From Actinomycetes bacterium (GTDB lineage Bacteria; Actinomycetota; Acidimicrobiia; Acidimicrobiales; Acidimicrobiaceae): 64,000 bases of DNA. Within the stretch, counting starts at the first letter, position 1, and each line of letters opens with the position of its first letter. Shown in pieces: positions 36,063 through 44,715 of the stretch. A program made the position numbers and the translations under genes. Below the pieces are notes generated by a model. That model was not told the origin of the DNA. It saw only the letters and a program-made list of their open reading frames with translations, and did no database searches. Where the stretch lies: the NCBI GenBank assembly GCA_021786375.1, contig JAJYNL010000077.1, forward strand, positions 1-64,000, given 5' to 3'.

Positions 36063-36761
36063 ATGCGGAATGCGAGCACACTGCCAAAGGCGCGCGGCGG
36101 CGCTGAGATGAGAAGACGGGATCGGGAGGATCGGCCCCTGGCGGTGCCGTTTGTGGTGCTCGGACACCTGGGCAGCGAGCTTTTTGCCATGAACCTTGGC
36201 ACGACCAGGGTAAACCGTATCGAAGGTGCCGACCTGGCAACGGCTTCCCGGGCACGCGCCTTCGAGGCGATGCTCCTCGGGGGGCTGGACCGACACCACC
36301 TAATGGACCAGGGGCGTCCCGAGCTCATCTACGGAACCGTATTCGAGCCTTCGGGGCAGGCGCCATCCAAGCGCCAGCTTCGCACCATGCTGGAGGACAA
36401 CTGCGTCCCTGACGGCATGTATGTCCTCGGCTCTCCGGGACCCTCGGTTGCCTACGCCAGCCTGGACGGCAACCGCTCCTCCACTGCCCTGGTACGGCTG
36501 CATAAGCGCTTTGCCATTGAAAGAAGCGCTCGCTCGGGCAAGCTTTCCGCGCTCTTCCCCAAGGACGGGGCGGTCCTCTCCTACCCTCTCCTCGACCAGC
36601 GGGCGGTGGCGACATTCCCTCGCGAGCTCGAGCGCAGCGACTCGCTACGCGAACTCTCCGCCTTCCTTGGCTTTCGTCCTGGATACCTGCTGATCGCCCT
36701 TGCTAAAGTTCATGGTGGCTACTGCAAGAAGGTCGTCGTTAGCATCCTCCCCGAGCTCTGA
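36063..36761 (+). CDS. hypothetical protein downstream of the DUF255 gene
   Basis: Up to 232 residues; a start at ATG 36108 (MRRRDREDRPLAVPF) is as likely as ATG 36063, since neither has a good ribosome binding site. It has no signal peptide or membrane helix. Visible parts are an alpha/beta start (LAVPFVVLGHLGSELFAMNLG), a Gly/Pro-rich middle (YVLGSPGPSVAYASLDG) and a C-terminal FLGFRPGYLLIALAKVHGGYCKK. It begins five bases after the DUF255 stop, so it is co-transcribed. I do not recognise a family. Confidence 0.65.
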   Translation: MRNASTLPKARGGAEMRRRDREDRPLAVPFVVLGHLGSELFAMNLGTTRVNRIEGADLATASRARAFEAMLLGGLDRHHLMDQGRPELIYGTVFEPSGQAPSKRQLRTMLEDNCVPDGMYVLGSPGPSVAYASLDGNRSSTALVRLHKRFAIERSARSGKLSALFPKDGAVLSYPLLDQRAVATFPRELERSDSLRELSAFLGFRPGYLLIALAKVHGGYCKKVVVSILPEL

Positions 36762-36811
36762 GACCCAACGACGGCCGGTGGCGGCCGCGGAGTTTCCCAA
36801 GGAGCGTACCA

Positions 36812-37393
36812 ATGCCGAAGAACACTTATCACCCCGCATTCCTCGACGCCATGGCCGAGCTGGACTCGCTGGAGCCTGACATCCGAGCCCAGATCGAAGA
36901 GGTTGCAGCCAAGACCGGCTTCATCCCAAACGTCTTTCTGAAACTCGCGCTGCGGCCGGCTGAGTTCAGGGCGTTTTTCGCCTACTACGACGCTCTCATG
37001 GTCAAGGAGTCGGGCCTCACCAAAGCCGAGCGGGAAATGATCGTCGTGGTCACCTCGGCCGCCAACAACTGCCTCTACTGCGTGGTGGCACACGGGGCGA
37101 TTTTGCGGATCTACTCCAAGAACCCCCGCCTCTCGGACCAGGTCGCGACCAACTACCTCATGGCGGAACTCTCGCCCCGTCAGAGGGCGATCTGCGACTT
37201 CGCCCTCAAGGTGTCGGCACGGGCTCATTCCCTCAGTGACGACGACTACGCGGCGCTGCACGAGGTGGGCTTGTCCGACGACGACATCTGGGACGTCGGC
37301 GCGATCACCGCCTTCTTCGGACTCTCCAACCGGATGGCGGGGTTGACCGGAATGACCCCGAATCCAGAGTTCTACTCCATGGCGCGAGGCTGA
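36812..37393 (+). CDS. AhpD-like / carboxymuconolactone decarboxylase-family protein
   Basis: 193 residues. The core is KAEREMIVVVTSAANNCLYCVVAHGAILR near residue 70, giving the CxxC plus His (C-L-Y-C-x3-H) redox site of peroxidase-related AhpD-like proteins. The flanking regions (AAKTGFIPNVFLKLALRPAEFRAFFAYYDALM and FFGLSNRMAGLTGMTPNPEFYSMARG) match the peroxidase-related subgroup rather than a true decarboxylase. It likely reduces peroxides with a dithiol partner. The start has AAGGAG six bases upstream. Confidence 0.9.
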   Translation: MPKNTYHPAFLDAMAELDSLEPDIRAQIEEVAAKTGFIPNVFLKLALRPAEFRAFFAYYDALMVKESGLTKAEREMIVVVTSAANNCLYCVVAHGAILRIYSKNPRLSDQVATNYLMAELSPRQRAICDFALKVSARAHSLSDDDYAALHEVGLSDDDIWDVGAITAFFGLSNRMAGLTGMTPNPEFYSMARG

Positions 37394-37586
37394 ACGAAAA
37401 TCACAATCCGCCCCTCCTGCACCGCTTTTGCGAGGCTATGAACGTTACGATACAGTTGCGAGTTTGGATGCATCATGAATCCCAAACGGATTCCTTCATG
37501 TACTCCAGAGCGCGGGCTACGGGCCCTGCTCTTAGCGCCGGGCATGGTGCCGTGGCGGGACTGCAACTGTGGGCGGAGGCTAGGGG

Positions 37587-38306
37587 ATGGAAACAGGCAG
37601 TGGCACTGGGCCGGTTGCCGACGGTGGCGCCGCGAGGGGCTCCCGCGCGCCACGACTGAGAGGGAGGCGTCGAAGTGCGCCGGCGGCATCCGAGCGGGCA
37701 TACGACGTCACCAAACACCGCATTTTACGCGGCTCCTATGAGGGGGGTTCGCTGATCTCCGAAGGGGAGATCGCCGATTCCCTGCACATATCACGCACGC
37801 CGGTACGCGAGGCCTTCCTCCGGCTTCAGTCGGAAGGATTGCTCAAGCTTTACCCCAAGAAGGGCGCCATGGTGGTGCCGGTCTCAAACCACGAGATCGA
37901 GATGGTGTTCGAGACCCGCCTGGTGCTCGAGCGCTTCGCCATCGAGAAGGCAATGCGCAACGGTCAGGGGCCCCGCGTCGCCGACCAGATCGACTCAATC
38001 ATCGCCAAGCAGCACGGTGCTGTTGAGGCGGGCAAGACCGCCGCCTTTGCCGACCTGGACCGAGAGATCCACCACCAAATCATGGCCGCCGCCGGGAACG
38101 AGATCCTCGCCGAGCTCTACGACTCGCTGCGCGACCGCCAGATCCGCATGGGCAAGCTCGCCCTCTACCTGAGCCCTGCCCGAGCCGAGCACATCATGGC
38201 CGAGCACCAGGAGCTCGCCCAGCTTTTCCGGGAGGAGAGCCTGGAGAAGCTGCTCACGAAGATGGCCGAGCACATCCAGGGTACGAGGGACGCGCTCGTC
38301 TCCTGA
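37587..38306 (+). CDS. GntR/FCD-family transcriptional regulator
   Basis: 239 residues from the ATG at 37587, with GGAGG seven bases upstream. The first 35 residues are a disordered Gly/Ser/Ala/Arg tail. The winged helix follows (ILRGSYEGGSLISEGEIADSLHISRTPVREAFLRLQSEGLL, about residues 48-85), and then an FCD helical domain with ETRLVLERFAIEKA and a metal-site-like ADLDREIHHQIMAAAGN. It stands next to but convergent with the molybdate operon. Its target is unknown. Confidence 0.9.
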   Translation: METGSGTGPVADGGAARGSRAPRLRGRRRSAPAASERAYDVTKHRILRGSYEGGSLISEGEIADSLHISRTPVREAFLRLQSEGLLKLYPKKGAMVVPVSNHEIEMVFETRLVLERFAIEKAMRNGQGPRVADQIDSIIAKQHGAVEAGKTAAFADLDREIHHQIMAAAGNEILAELYDSLRDRQIRMGKLALYLSPARAEHIMAEHQELAQLFREESLEKLLTKMAEHIQGTRDALVS

Positions 38307-38315
38307 ACCCGCGGC

Positions 38316-40142
38316 TCAAAAGAGATAGAAGCGCTCCGCCAGCGTGCTCAAGGCCACGCTCGTCCCCACTGCCAGCTCACCGCCGGCTACGCCCCGGAGC
38401 CTGGCCACTATCTCCGTGCCGGCAAGTTCGAGCCTTGCCTCGGTCTGCCATGGCATCCTGCGCGCCTCAACCACCCTGGCATTCCCGATGGACCGACGTC
38501 CCGGCGCCGGTTCGGACGGTCCGGGAGGCGCCAGGGCCAGGTCTGCCGAGAAAAAGCATGCCGTCCTTCCCCTGAGCTCCGGCTCGACATCAGGGTGCTC
38601 CGGGAGCATTACGACGTTGTCGGCCCCGATGATTCGGGCCACCTCCACCGAGCCGGGCCTCCCCAGGACATCGCCGGCCCTCCCCTCCTGCAGAACACGC
38701 CCACCGTGCATCACCACCAGACGGTCGGCCAGGTAGGCGGCTTCCAGCACGTCGTGAGTCACCACGAACAGATAGTCCACTGCGCTCTTCACATGGCTGT
38801 CTATGAAGCGCAGATGCTCCAGGCGCATCTGCGCGTCCAGTGCGGAAAGGGGCTCGTCCAATACGACCAGGCTGGAGTTGGCCGCCATCGCCCGCGCGAG
38901 CGCAGCGCGCTGGTATTGCCCACCCGAAAGCGACCCTGGCATCCTCTTGGCAAACTCCTCCAGGCGCATCTGGTCGAGACGCTGCTCGGGCAGGCGGCCC
39001 CGAGTGCCGTATATGGAGGCCAGGCGCATGTTTTGCGCCAGCGTCAGGTGAGGGAAGAGCCCGAAGCGCTGAGGAACATACCCGATCGCCTCGGAGCGCA
39101 TGGATCCCACCTCCCCGTCCACGCTGACCTCCAGGCCGGGGGCTACACTGCCGCACAGCGCGTTCAGCGTTAGTGTCTTTCCCGATCCCGACGGGCCAAG
39201 CAGGACCGTACAACCCCTCGGTGCCGTGAACTCGGCCCGAAGTGAAAACTCCCCGACCATCCCTTCAACGCGAATCCTCGATCCCTCGGTGCGCGCTTCC
39301 AGGATGGCGGTGGGGGGCCGGTTTCGAGCCGGCCGCTCCAACAACGAGAGCAGCCTGGAGGAGGGCCATGACAGCCTCGAGATGGCCAGAGCCACCAGCC
39401 CGGAGAGAGCGAGCGTCGCCAGCACCGGTGCGGCGGTCGCTCCGAGCCCGGAGCCCTCGAATACGACGTAGGTGTAGACGGGGAGAGAGAACGGGCTGTA
39501 GGCCACCAATAGGACGGCGCCGAACTCACCGAAGGCGCGGAGATAGCCGAGGATGATCGAGGAGCGGATCGAGCTCCAGGCCAGGGGAATGGAAATCTGC
39601 ATCATCTCGGCCACCGGCCCCATACCCAGGCTTCTGGCAACGATGCCGGCCCGTGGGTCAAGACCCCCGAAGGCACCGCGAGATCCTTCCACCACGTAGG
39701 GGAGCGAGGCGAACGACTGGGCGAGGACGATGGCGGCCAGGGTGTTCACCAGCCGGCCCCCTAAGGCCCTCCCTATGGGGGACTCCGGACCGAATGCGAC
39801 CAGGAGCATAACGCCCGCCACCATGGGTGGCACCCCTAGCGGCAGGCGCAGCAACATGGCCAGAAGATGCGCCCTCCGGGTGGTATGCCTATGCAGCCAG
39901 TATCCGGTCGGTACGCCAACCAGCACGACCAGAACGATGGAGATCAATGACGCCGCCACCGAGTTGAACATCGCCTGCCAGAGGTCGGCGGTGGTCGGCG
40001 GTCCGACCCTATGTCCCCCGAAGTAGATGAGCAGTGCGGCAAGGGGCAGCACCAGGAAGGCGCTGCCGACGCCGACCACACTCATCACCAGAGCCGAGGT
40101 CTGAGATCGGCCGGCCACTCCCCGGGCAGGGCGCCTCAACAC
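38316..40142 (-). CDS. fused permease-ATPase of a molybdate/tungstate ABC transporter
   Basis: About 608 residues from the GTG at 40142, which has AAGGAG nine bases upstream; a GTG at 40160 is the alternative. Residues 1-270 are an ABC permease with six helices and the EAA-type loop (SLGMGPVAEMMQISIPLAWSSI, GYLRAFGEFGAVLL). Residues 295-520 are the ATPase: Walker A GPSGSGKT near 317, LSGGQ near 405, LVVLDEP with DEPLSALDA near 425, and the H-loop VVTHDV. A TOBE-like tail closes the protein. ModB and ModC are normally separate, so this is a fusion. It is the last gene of the operon. Confidence 0.93.
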   Translation of the reverse strand: MLRRPARGVAGRSQTSALVMSVVGVGSAFLVLPLAALLIYFGGHRVGPPTTADLWQAMFNSVAASLISIVLVVLVGVPTGYWLHRHTTRRAHLLAMLLRLPLGVPPMVAGVMLLVAFGPESPIGRALGGRLVNTLAAIVLAQSFASLPYVVEGSRGAFGGLDPRAGIVARSLGMGPVAEMMQISIPLAWSSIRSSIILGYLRAFGEFGAVLLVAYSPFSLPVYTYVVFEGSGLGATAAPVLATLALSGLVALAISRLSWPSSRLLSLLERPARNRPPTAILEARTEGSRIRVEGMVGEFSLRAEFTAPRGCTVLLGPSGSGKTLTLNALCGSVAPGLEVSVDGEVGSMRSEAIGYVPQRFGLFPHLTLAQNMRLASIYGTRGRLPEQRLDQMRLEEFAKRMPGSLSGGQYQRAALARAMAANSSLVVLDEPLSALDAQMRLEHLRFIDSHVKSAVDYLFVVTHDVLEAAYLADRLVVMHGGRVLQEGRAGDVLGRPGSVEVARIIGADNVVMLPEHPDVEPELRGRTACFFSADLALAPPGPSEPAPGRRSIGNARVVEARRMPWQTEARLELAGTEIVARLRGVAGGELAVGTSVALSTLAERFYLF

Positions 40143-40200
40143 TCCCGTGGCTCCTTCCACACCGTCCCAGGCCGAGGCCCTCCCATCGGCTCTGCAACTT

Positions 40201-41100
40201 TCAGAGCTTGACTCCCTTGGGAACCGCAGCCGAATCGCCGATCACCTTGGGGGCCTCCGGCAGAATTCCTCCCGCCCTGAGAAGGTTCTGGCCCGCTGGC
40301 GAGTACAGGTAGTTCACGAAGGCGGCCGCCTGGGCGGGGTCGGGAGCCTTGGCAAGGATGGTGACGGTGAAGGAGGCTCCGAGCGGATAACCGGTGGAAA
40401 TGGTGGGTATACCGGCTTGCTTGGCTTCATTGGAATAGAAGAAGCCGGCGTCCAACTGACCGGTCTCCAGCCGCGCCACCAGGCTCTCCTCCGGAAACAC
40501 CTGTGTGGGGTTCTCGGTCGGGCCAAGCACAGCGCCGGGAAGCGAGGGATCGTTGGTGGAGGCGGCCACCTCGGCAAGGAGCTTTTCCACCAGAACACCC
40601 TTGGGATCGAGCGCCGGGTCGGTCCGGCCCAGCTTGAAGCCCGGTTCTTGCATCACCTTGTACCAGGGCTGAGACCGTAGCGCTTGTGCGAAATGGGAGG
40701 AGGGGTTGTATCCGATCACCAGCGGCGCGCTGCCCAGGTCCGCGTACCAGCTTTCCCAGGCACCGTTCGCCGCACCCATCAGGCCGGCATTGGCCGAAGG
40801 CGCGGCGGAGATGAAGAGGTCGAAGGCGCTGGTGCCGCTCTTGATCTGGTTGACGAGCCCGGTCGAACCACCGGGAAGGCCGTCCAGGGTGATCCCGTCA
40901 GCGGCTTTGAAGGCCGGGGCGATCTTGTTGACCATAAGGCCCACCAGCGAGCCCGCGTAGGCGACCTTCACGGAGCCGCCAAGCCGGGTTGCCCCGGCGG
41001 ATCCAGATTGGCTAGGAGCTGCCGGGGTTGCTCCACACGCCGCCCCGAGCAGGCCCAGAAGGGCGAGGGCGCCGGGAGCTAGGCGTCTTTGCAGGCTCAA
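40201..41100 (-). CDS. molybdate/tungstate-binding lipoprotein (ModA/WtpA-like)
   Basis: 299 residues. An N-terminal lipoprotein signal ends in LLGAACG with the Cys near residue 22. The mature protein follows the periplasmic type II binding fold: VKVAYAGSLVGLMVNKIAPAFKAADG, GGSTGLVNQI, DLFISAAPSAN, LVIGYNPSSHFA and GRTDPALDPKG. The last motifs are typical of the WtpA/ModA oxyanion-binding group, and the GRTDP wording favours WtpA-like tungstate/molybdate binding. The TTG start has AAGGAGG six bases upstream. It lies between the regulator and the fused transporter, all on the minus strand. Confidence 0.92.
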   Translation of the reverse strand: MSLQRRLAPGALALLGLLGAACGATPAAPSQSGSAGATRLGGSVKVAYAGSLVGLMVNKIAPAFKAADGITLDGLPGGSTGLVNQIKSGTSAFDLFISAAPSANAGLMGAANGAWESWYADLGSAPLVIGYNPSSHFAQALRSQPWYKVMQEPGFKLGRTDPALDPKGVLVEKLLAEVAASTNDPSLPGAVLGPTENPTQVFPEESLVARLETGQLDAGFFYSNEAKQAGIPTISTGYPLGASFTVTILAKAPDPAQAAAFVNYLYSPAGQNLLRAGGILPEAPKVIGDSAAVPKGVKL

Positions 41101-41139
41101 ATCAACCCTCCTTGTGCAAGAGATGGCGAGGTGGCACCT

Positions 41140-42138
41140 TCAGGCAGCACCCAGGTAGTTGGGCATAACGCCCAGCAGGCGGCGCACGCGCCGCGACTGG
41201 ATCTCGTCCAAGGCGTCAGCGACACGGGCGTCGGACTCGGAGGTATGGGTGTAGGCGAGCCAGGAGCGCTGCACGGCAACCGGCGTACAGTCCAGCCCCA
41301 GCGCTGAAGCGGTTCCTCTCATCGTCAAAGTGGCGTCGAAGTCGCCGAAGCGCACCGCTGACGCGGCCTCCAGGTGGGAGCCGAACCCACCTGGTCCAAC
41401 CTGCACGCCATGGCCGGCGGCCCAATCGTCGCTCACGCGCCGAACCCCCGATCCCTCCACCCGAGCGGCAAAGCGCACCGAGGGTGCGAACAGATCGCCC
41501 ACGGCCCGTACACTGGCGGGATTGCCCGGCTTGGTGGCGATGCACAGCTCCCACGCGGCAAGAGGCACCGGGTCCGGCCAACCGCTCGGCAAATCCGGGA
41601 TGTCGCCCTCGGGTAGGTGCACCAGGGCCAGATGGGTGCGCTCCCCGGCAAGGTTGTCGAGCGAGGCGCGGTTGGGCATCGACCACCAATAGAAGCCACG
41701 GCCAAGCCTGCTTCCAAGGTAGGAGGCAAGAAACCCCAAGATTGGATCGCACCCGTCGACCAGAATCGCGGGGTCGCCGATCCGCTTGACCGAGCCGCGC
41801 GGCCCCACCGCGGCATTGGGAGCAAGCCAGGAGCCGCCGAGGTAACCGTTGGGCAGCTCACGCAGGACCAGATGGTTGCCCACCTCTCCGTAGACTCCCA
41901 AGGCGGACTCGGCCGGCGCACTTGGGCCGGCCATGACACCGAAGAGCTCCTCCACGCCTGCGCCCAGCTCGGCCGCAATCCGGATGGCCAGGCCAACGCG
42001 CGGTTGCTCCTTCCCGCGCTCGATTGCCGAGAGGGCGGGACGGGAGATACCCAGGCGTTGACAAAGCTCCTCCTGGCTGAACCCCAGCCTCCTGCGCTGT
42101 TCCGCGATGCTCAACCTTGACCCCCGATCGATGAACAC
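41140..42138 (-). CDS. XRE-type regulator with a C-terminal periplasmic-binding-protein-like domain
   Basis: 332 residues. The N-terminal XRE helix-turn-helix is at about residues 10-65 (IAEQRRRLGFSQEELCQRLGISRPALSAIERGKEQP). The remainder is a PBP-like domain of the type found in molybdate-responsive regulators (VDGCDPILGFLASYLG, RFAARVEGSGVRRVSDDW, VGPGGFGSHLEAASAVRFGDFDATLT). This architecture is known for regulators of molybdenum transport and binds molybdate or tungstate as effector. It is first in the operon with the binding lipoprotein and fused transporter. The GTG start sits inside an inverted repeat that may be its own operator. Confidence 0.9.
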   Translation of the reverse strand: MFIDRGSRLSIAEQRRRLGFSQEELCQRLGISRPALSAIERGKEQPRVGLAIRIAAELGAGVEELFGVMAGPSAPAESALGVYGEVGNHLVLRELPNGYLGGSWLAPNAAVGPRGSVKRIGDPAILVDGCDPILGFLASYLGSRLGRGFYWWSMPNRASLDNLAGERTHLALVHLPEGDIPDLPSGWPDPVPLAAWELCIATKPGNPASVRAVGDLFAPSVRFAARVEGSGVRRVSDDWAAGHGVQVGPGGFGSHLEAASAVRFGDFDATLTMRGTASALGLDCTPVAVQRSWLAYTHTSESDARVADALDEIQSRRVRRLLGVMPNYLGAA

Positions 42139-42168
42139 TATAGGCTACATTTCCATCTCCACATAGTG
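42136..42168. promoter_or_regulatory. inverted repeat at the molybdate regulator start
   Basis: CACTAT (42136-42141) and ATAGTG (42163-42168) form an inverted repeat spaced by 21 bases, and the left half includes the GTG start codon of the XRE-PBP regulator. The region is AT-richer than its surroundings. It is a candidate autoregulatory operator; only the symmetry is seen. Confidence 0.4.
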
Positions 42169-42324
42169 AATTCATTACGGAACATTGGTCCGGAATGCCC
42201 CGCCGGCGAGAGCCGACCTTGTCTTGGGCGCTAGCATCGGTCGAGTCAGGAGCCCGGGACGAAAACGCGCGTCCGCCAGTTGCCATTCAGCACCGGTCAG
42301 GCCAGAGGAAAGGAATCCACGGTT

Positions 42325-43836
42325 ATGCGGCGCTGGTTGCAGGGGCTGGGACTTTTAGCCTCGTTTGCCCAGTTCCTGGCCATGCTCGTCTATTCCGTCA
42401 ACCGCTTCCACCACTACGACCTCGGAATCGACTTCGGCATCATCAATCAGGCGACAAAACTCATCGCTTCCGGCCACGCCAACCCGTACAACACGCTTTA
42501 CGCGCACTCCTACATGCGCGACGAGTTCAACCTCCTGGCATGGCCCTTAGCCCTGGTGCGGCTCGTATTTTCGTCGGCCCTCTCGCTCCTGGTGGTCCAG
42601 GCATTGGCAATCGCCACAGCCTCGTTCCTGGTGATAAATTTCGCTATCACCGAGACCGAACGCAAGATGCAAGGAGCCGCCCCCCGTCTGTTAATTGTGG
42701 GTTCGGTGATGCTCCTGGTCATGGCGAACCCTTTGGCGTGGGAGGCCGACTCATTCGACTTCCATATGCAGCCCATTGCCACCGTCGGACTCATTCTCGG
42801 GCTGGTCGGTTTTTGGGAACGGCGCAAGCTGCTTCCATGGGTTGGCCTTGCCATCGCGCTCCTCAGTGGATCGGAGTCCGCCCTGCTCGTGATCGGCCTT
42901 GGTCTGGGCATGCTGGCCATGAAATCGATGCGCAGAGCCGGAGCAGGCGTGACACTCCTGGGCGCGGCCTGGCTGGCTCTGATTATGGCGCTCGGTGCGC
43001 ACCTGTCGACTCCCCTGGGACCGTCGTACGGCTATCTCGCCCACTCCGCCAATCCCTCGTTTTTCGCGATCCTGGCGGGCATCATCACCCACCCGGCAAC
43101 ACCGTTGAAGACCCTGGCGAGCCGTGCCGGCGACGTCGCCACGATCGTCGCCAGCTCAGGGATCATCGGCCTGTTGTTCCCGCCTGCCCTGGGCGCCTTC
43201 GTTGTGGCCGTCGCCGCCAACGGCCTGCAGCTCACCACCTCGTTCATCACGCTTCAAGCCGGGTTTCAGAACTACCCGGAGTCAATGCTCATGGTGGCAG
43301 CCTTTCCGATCGTGGCGGCATGGATCGCCAGGGCCGCGCGCAGCCGAAATCCACGGCTGTCCGTGGCGGCTGCTCCGGCACTCGCCGTGATGTCCCTCGC
43401 CATCGGTGTCGCCGGCCTCGCCTACGATGTACGCATCCCCGCCACCTGGCTCATAATCCCACCCGGTGCAGCGGCGGTACTGAGCCGCGTCTCTCCTCCG
43501 CCGTCGACGGAAGTCGTAGCCACCGCGACGGTCATCGGCCGCTTTGCAGGCAGGGATAACGTGTTCCCCTGGATATATCGAGCTGAGAATATCCCGGTCT
43601 GCTCCGCCAACATGGAGATCATCCTGGCCGCCAAGTACGGCATAACCTTGCTTCCCCGCGGCACCATCGCGCCGTATGCCGCGCGAATTGCGCGACTCCC
43701 CCAAGCCCACCTGGTCACGCGAGGCGCCAACATCTACGTGTACCGATTGACCGGCTTGAAGCCAGGCGAGTTACTACAAGAACCCGCAGGCAGGCTGGTC
43801 GACCACGGCTTACCGGTAGGCCAGTGCCAACCTTGA
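42325..43836 (+). CDS. DUF2079 multi-pass membrane protein
   Basis: 503 residues from the ATG at 42325 (AGGAAAGG about ten bases upstream); an ATG at 42280 is possible. About ten to twelve membrane helices. The N-terminal VYSVNRFHHYDLGIDFGIINQATKLIASG and the ANPLAWEADSFDFHMQPIATV segment are characteristic of DUF2079, a membrane family distantly like GT-C glycosyltransferases. The C-terminal soluble part (AGRDNVFPWIYRAENIPVCSANMEIILAAKYG) fits a small lumenal domain. A role in envelope glycan transfer is inferred from the fold only. Confidence 0.88.
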   Translation: MRRWLQGLGLLASFAQFLAMLVYSVNRFHHYDLGIDFGIINQATKLIASGHANPYNTLYAHSYMRDEFNLLAWPLALVRLVFSSALSLLVVQALAIATASFLVINFAITETERKMQGAAPRLLIVGSVMLLVMANPLAWEADSFDFHMQPIATVGLILGLVGFWERRKLLPWVGLAIALLSGSESALLVIGLGLGMLAMKSMRRAGAGVTLLGAAWLALIMALGAHLSTPLGPSYGYLAHSANPSFFAILAGIITHPATPLKTLASRAGDVATIVASSGIIGLLFPPALGAFVVAVAANGLQLTTSFITLQAGFQNYPESMLMVAAFPIVAAWIARAARSRNPRLSVAAAPALAVMSLAIGVAGLAYDVRIPATWLIIPPGAAAVLSRVSPPPSTEVVATATVIGRFAGRDNVFPWIYRAENIPVCSANMEIILAAKYGITLLPRGTIAPYAARIARLPQAHLVTRGANIYVYRLTGLKPGELLQEPAGRLVDHGLPVGQCQP

Positions 43837-43870
43837 ATACAGGCAAGCGACGCTGAGACCGCCAGAAAGA

Positions 43871-44548
43871 TCAGTCGTCGAAGCCGGAGTACTTGGCCAG
43901 CTCCTCGGCCATGATCCAGCCCAGGGCAATCAGGGAGTCACGGCGCTCTGCATCCAGCCCGACGAAGAAATCACCGAAGCCCGCGAACTGCGCCGTCGGC
44001 GCGGGGGGAACATAAGCGGTGTAGCCGATGGTTTCGCCGGTCCCGGTAAGAACAAATGACCTGTCGTCAATGCGGTGCTCACCGCCAAAGCGCCGGGCCA
44101 GGCGGCGCGCCCAGGCGCGCTCCTCCCCACTCGGCTTGTGGCCGGGCTGGGGCACTATGTCCACCAGACCCTCGAAGATCTCGAAGCCGCCCCGATCGGT
44201 CAGTCTGGTGCCAACCAGGACGTCCTCGTCGGGGAAAGCCAGTAGTGCCTTGCGGAACTGGCCCTCGCGGATTGCCAGCATCGTCTCGCGGGAGTTGGGC
44301 CCCGATTCGGCAAGCATGATCCCCACCACGATGGCGGGCGTGCCGCCGATGCGCTCAAGCGTGTAGAAGGCGTAGCCTGTCAACTTGTCGTCCTTGCGGA
44401 CGTCGGTGACCAGCACCCACTCTTCGCGCGCCTTGGAAAGGCACCCGATATCAAAGCTCGAGCCGGCCGCCTCCGAAAGGTCAGCCATAACTGATAATTC
44501 GGAGTCGGAGAGCACAGCGCAGTCGCGGGTATTGATCTCGATGGACAT
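43871..44548 (-). CDS. hypothetical protein, GNAT-like character
   Basis: 225 residues, no signal peptide or membrane helix. The arrangement LTGYAFYTLERIGGTPAIVVGIMLA, then REGQFRKALLAFPDEDVLVGTRLTDRGGFEIF, then an Arg-rich helix (RAWARRLARRFG), resembles an acetyltransferase-like fold, but no CoA-binding loop is clear, so I leave it unnamed. The sequence is long, uses codons like its neighbours, and has an acidic N-terminus. It lies downstream of dnaE on the same strand with a 167-base structured gap. Confidence 0.65.
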   Translation of the reverse strand: MSIEINTRDCAVLSDSELSVMADLSEAAGSSFDIGCLSKAREEWVLVTDVRKDDKLTGYAFYTLERIGGTPAIVVGIMLAESGPNSRETMLAIREGQFRKALLAFPDEDVLVGTRLTDRGGFEIFEGLVDIVPQPGHKPSGEERAWARRLARRFGGEHRIDDRSFVLTGTGETIGYTAYVPPAPTAQFAGFGDFFVGLDAERRDSLIALGWIMAEELAKYSGFDD

Positions 44549-44715
44549 AAGGCAGCTAGCTCCTCAGCGGGTCCCGGATTCTCGATTTCGCAACTTCCAG
44601 CCTAGCCGACCGGCCCACTTGCGTGGGCCGACGGAGCGCCCTTCGGGTCGCCCCCAACTGCTCCCGCCACGAGCAATCCCAGCTCAGCGGGGTAGTGGGT
44701 TTGTGAATTTACGAA
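44549..44715 (-). other. structured gap between dnaE and the unknown gene
   Basis: This 167-base stretch has strong hairpins: CGGCCCAC (44611-44618) with GTGGGCCG (44623-44630) and the four-base loop TTGC (GCAA on the minus strand, a GNRA-type loop), and beside it a smaller hairpin near 44636-44651. It probably ends dnaE transcription or forms a leader for the next gene. No known RNA family was recognised. Confidence 0.4.
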
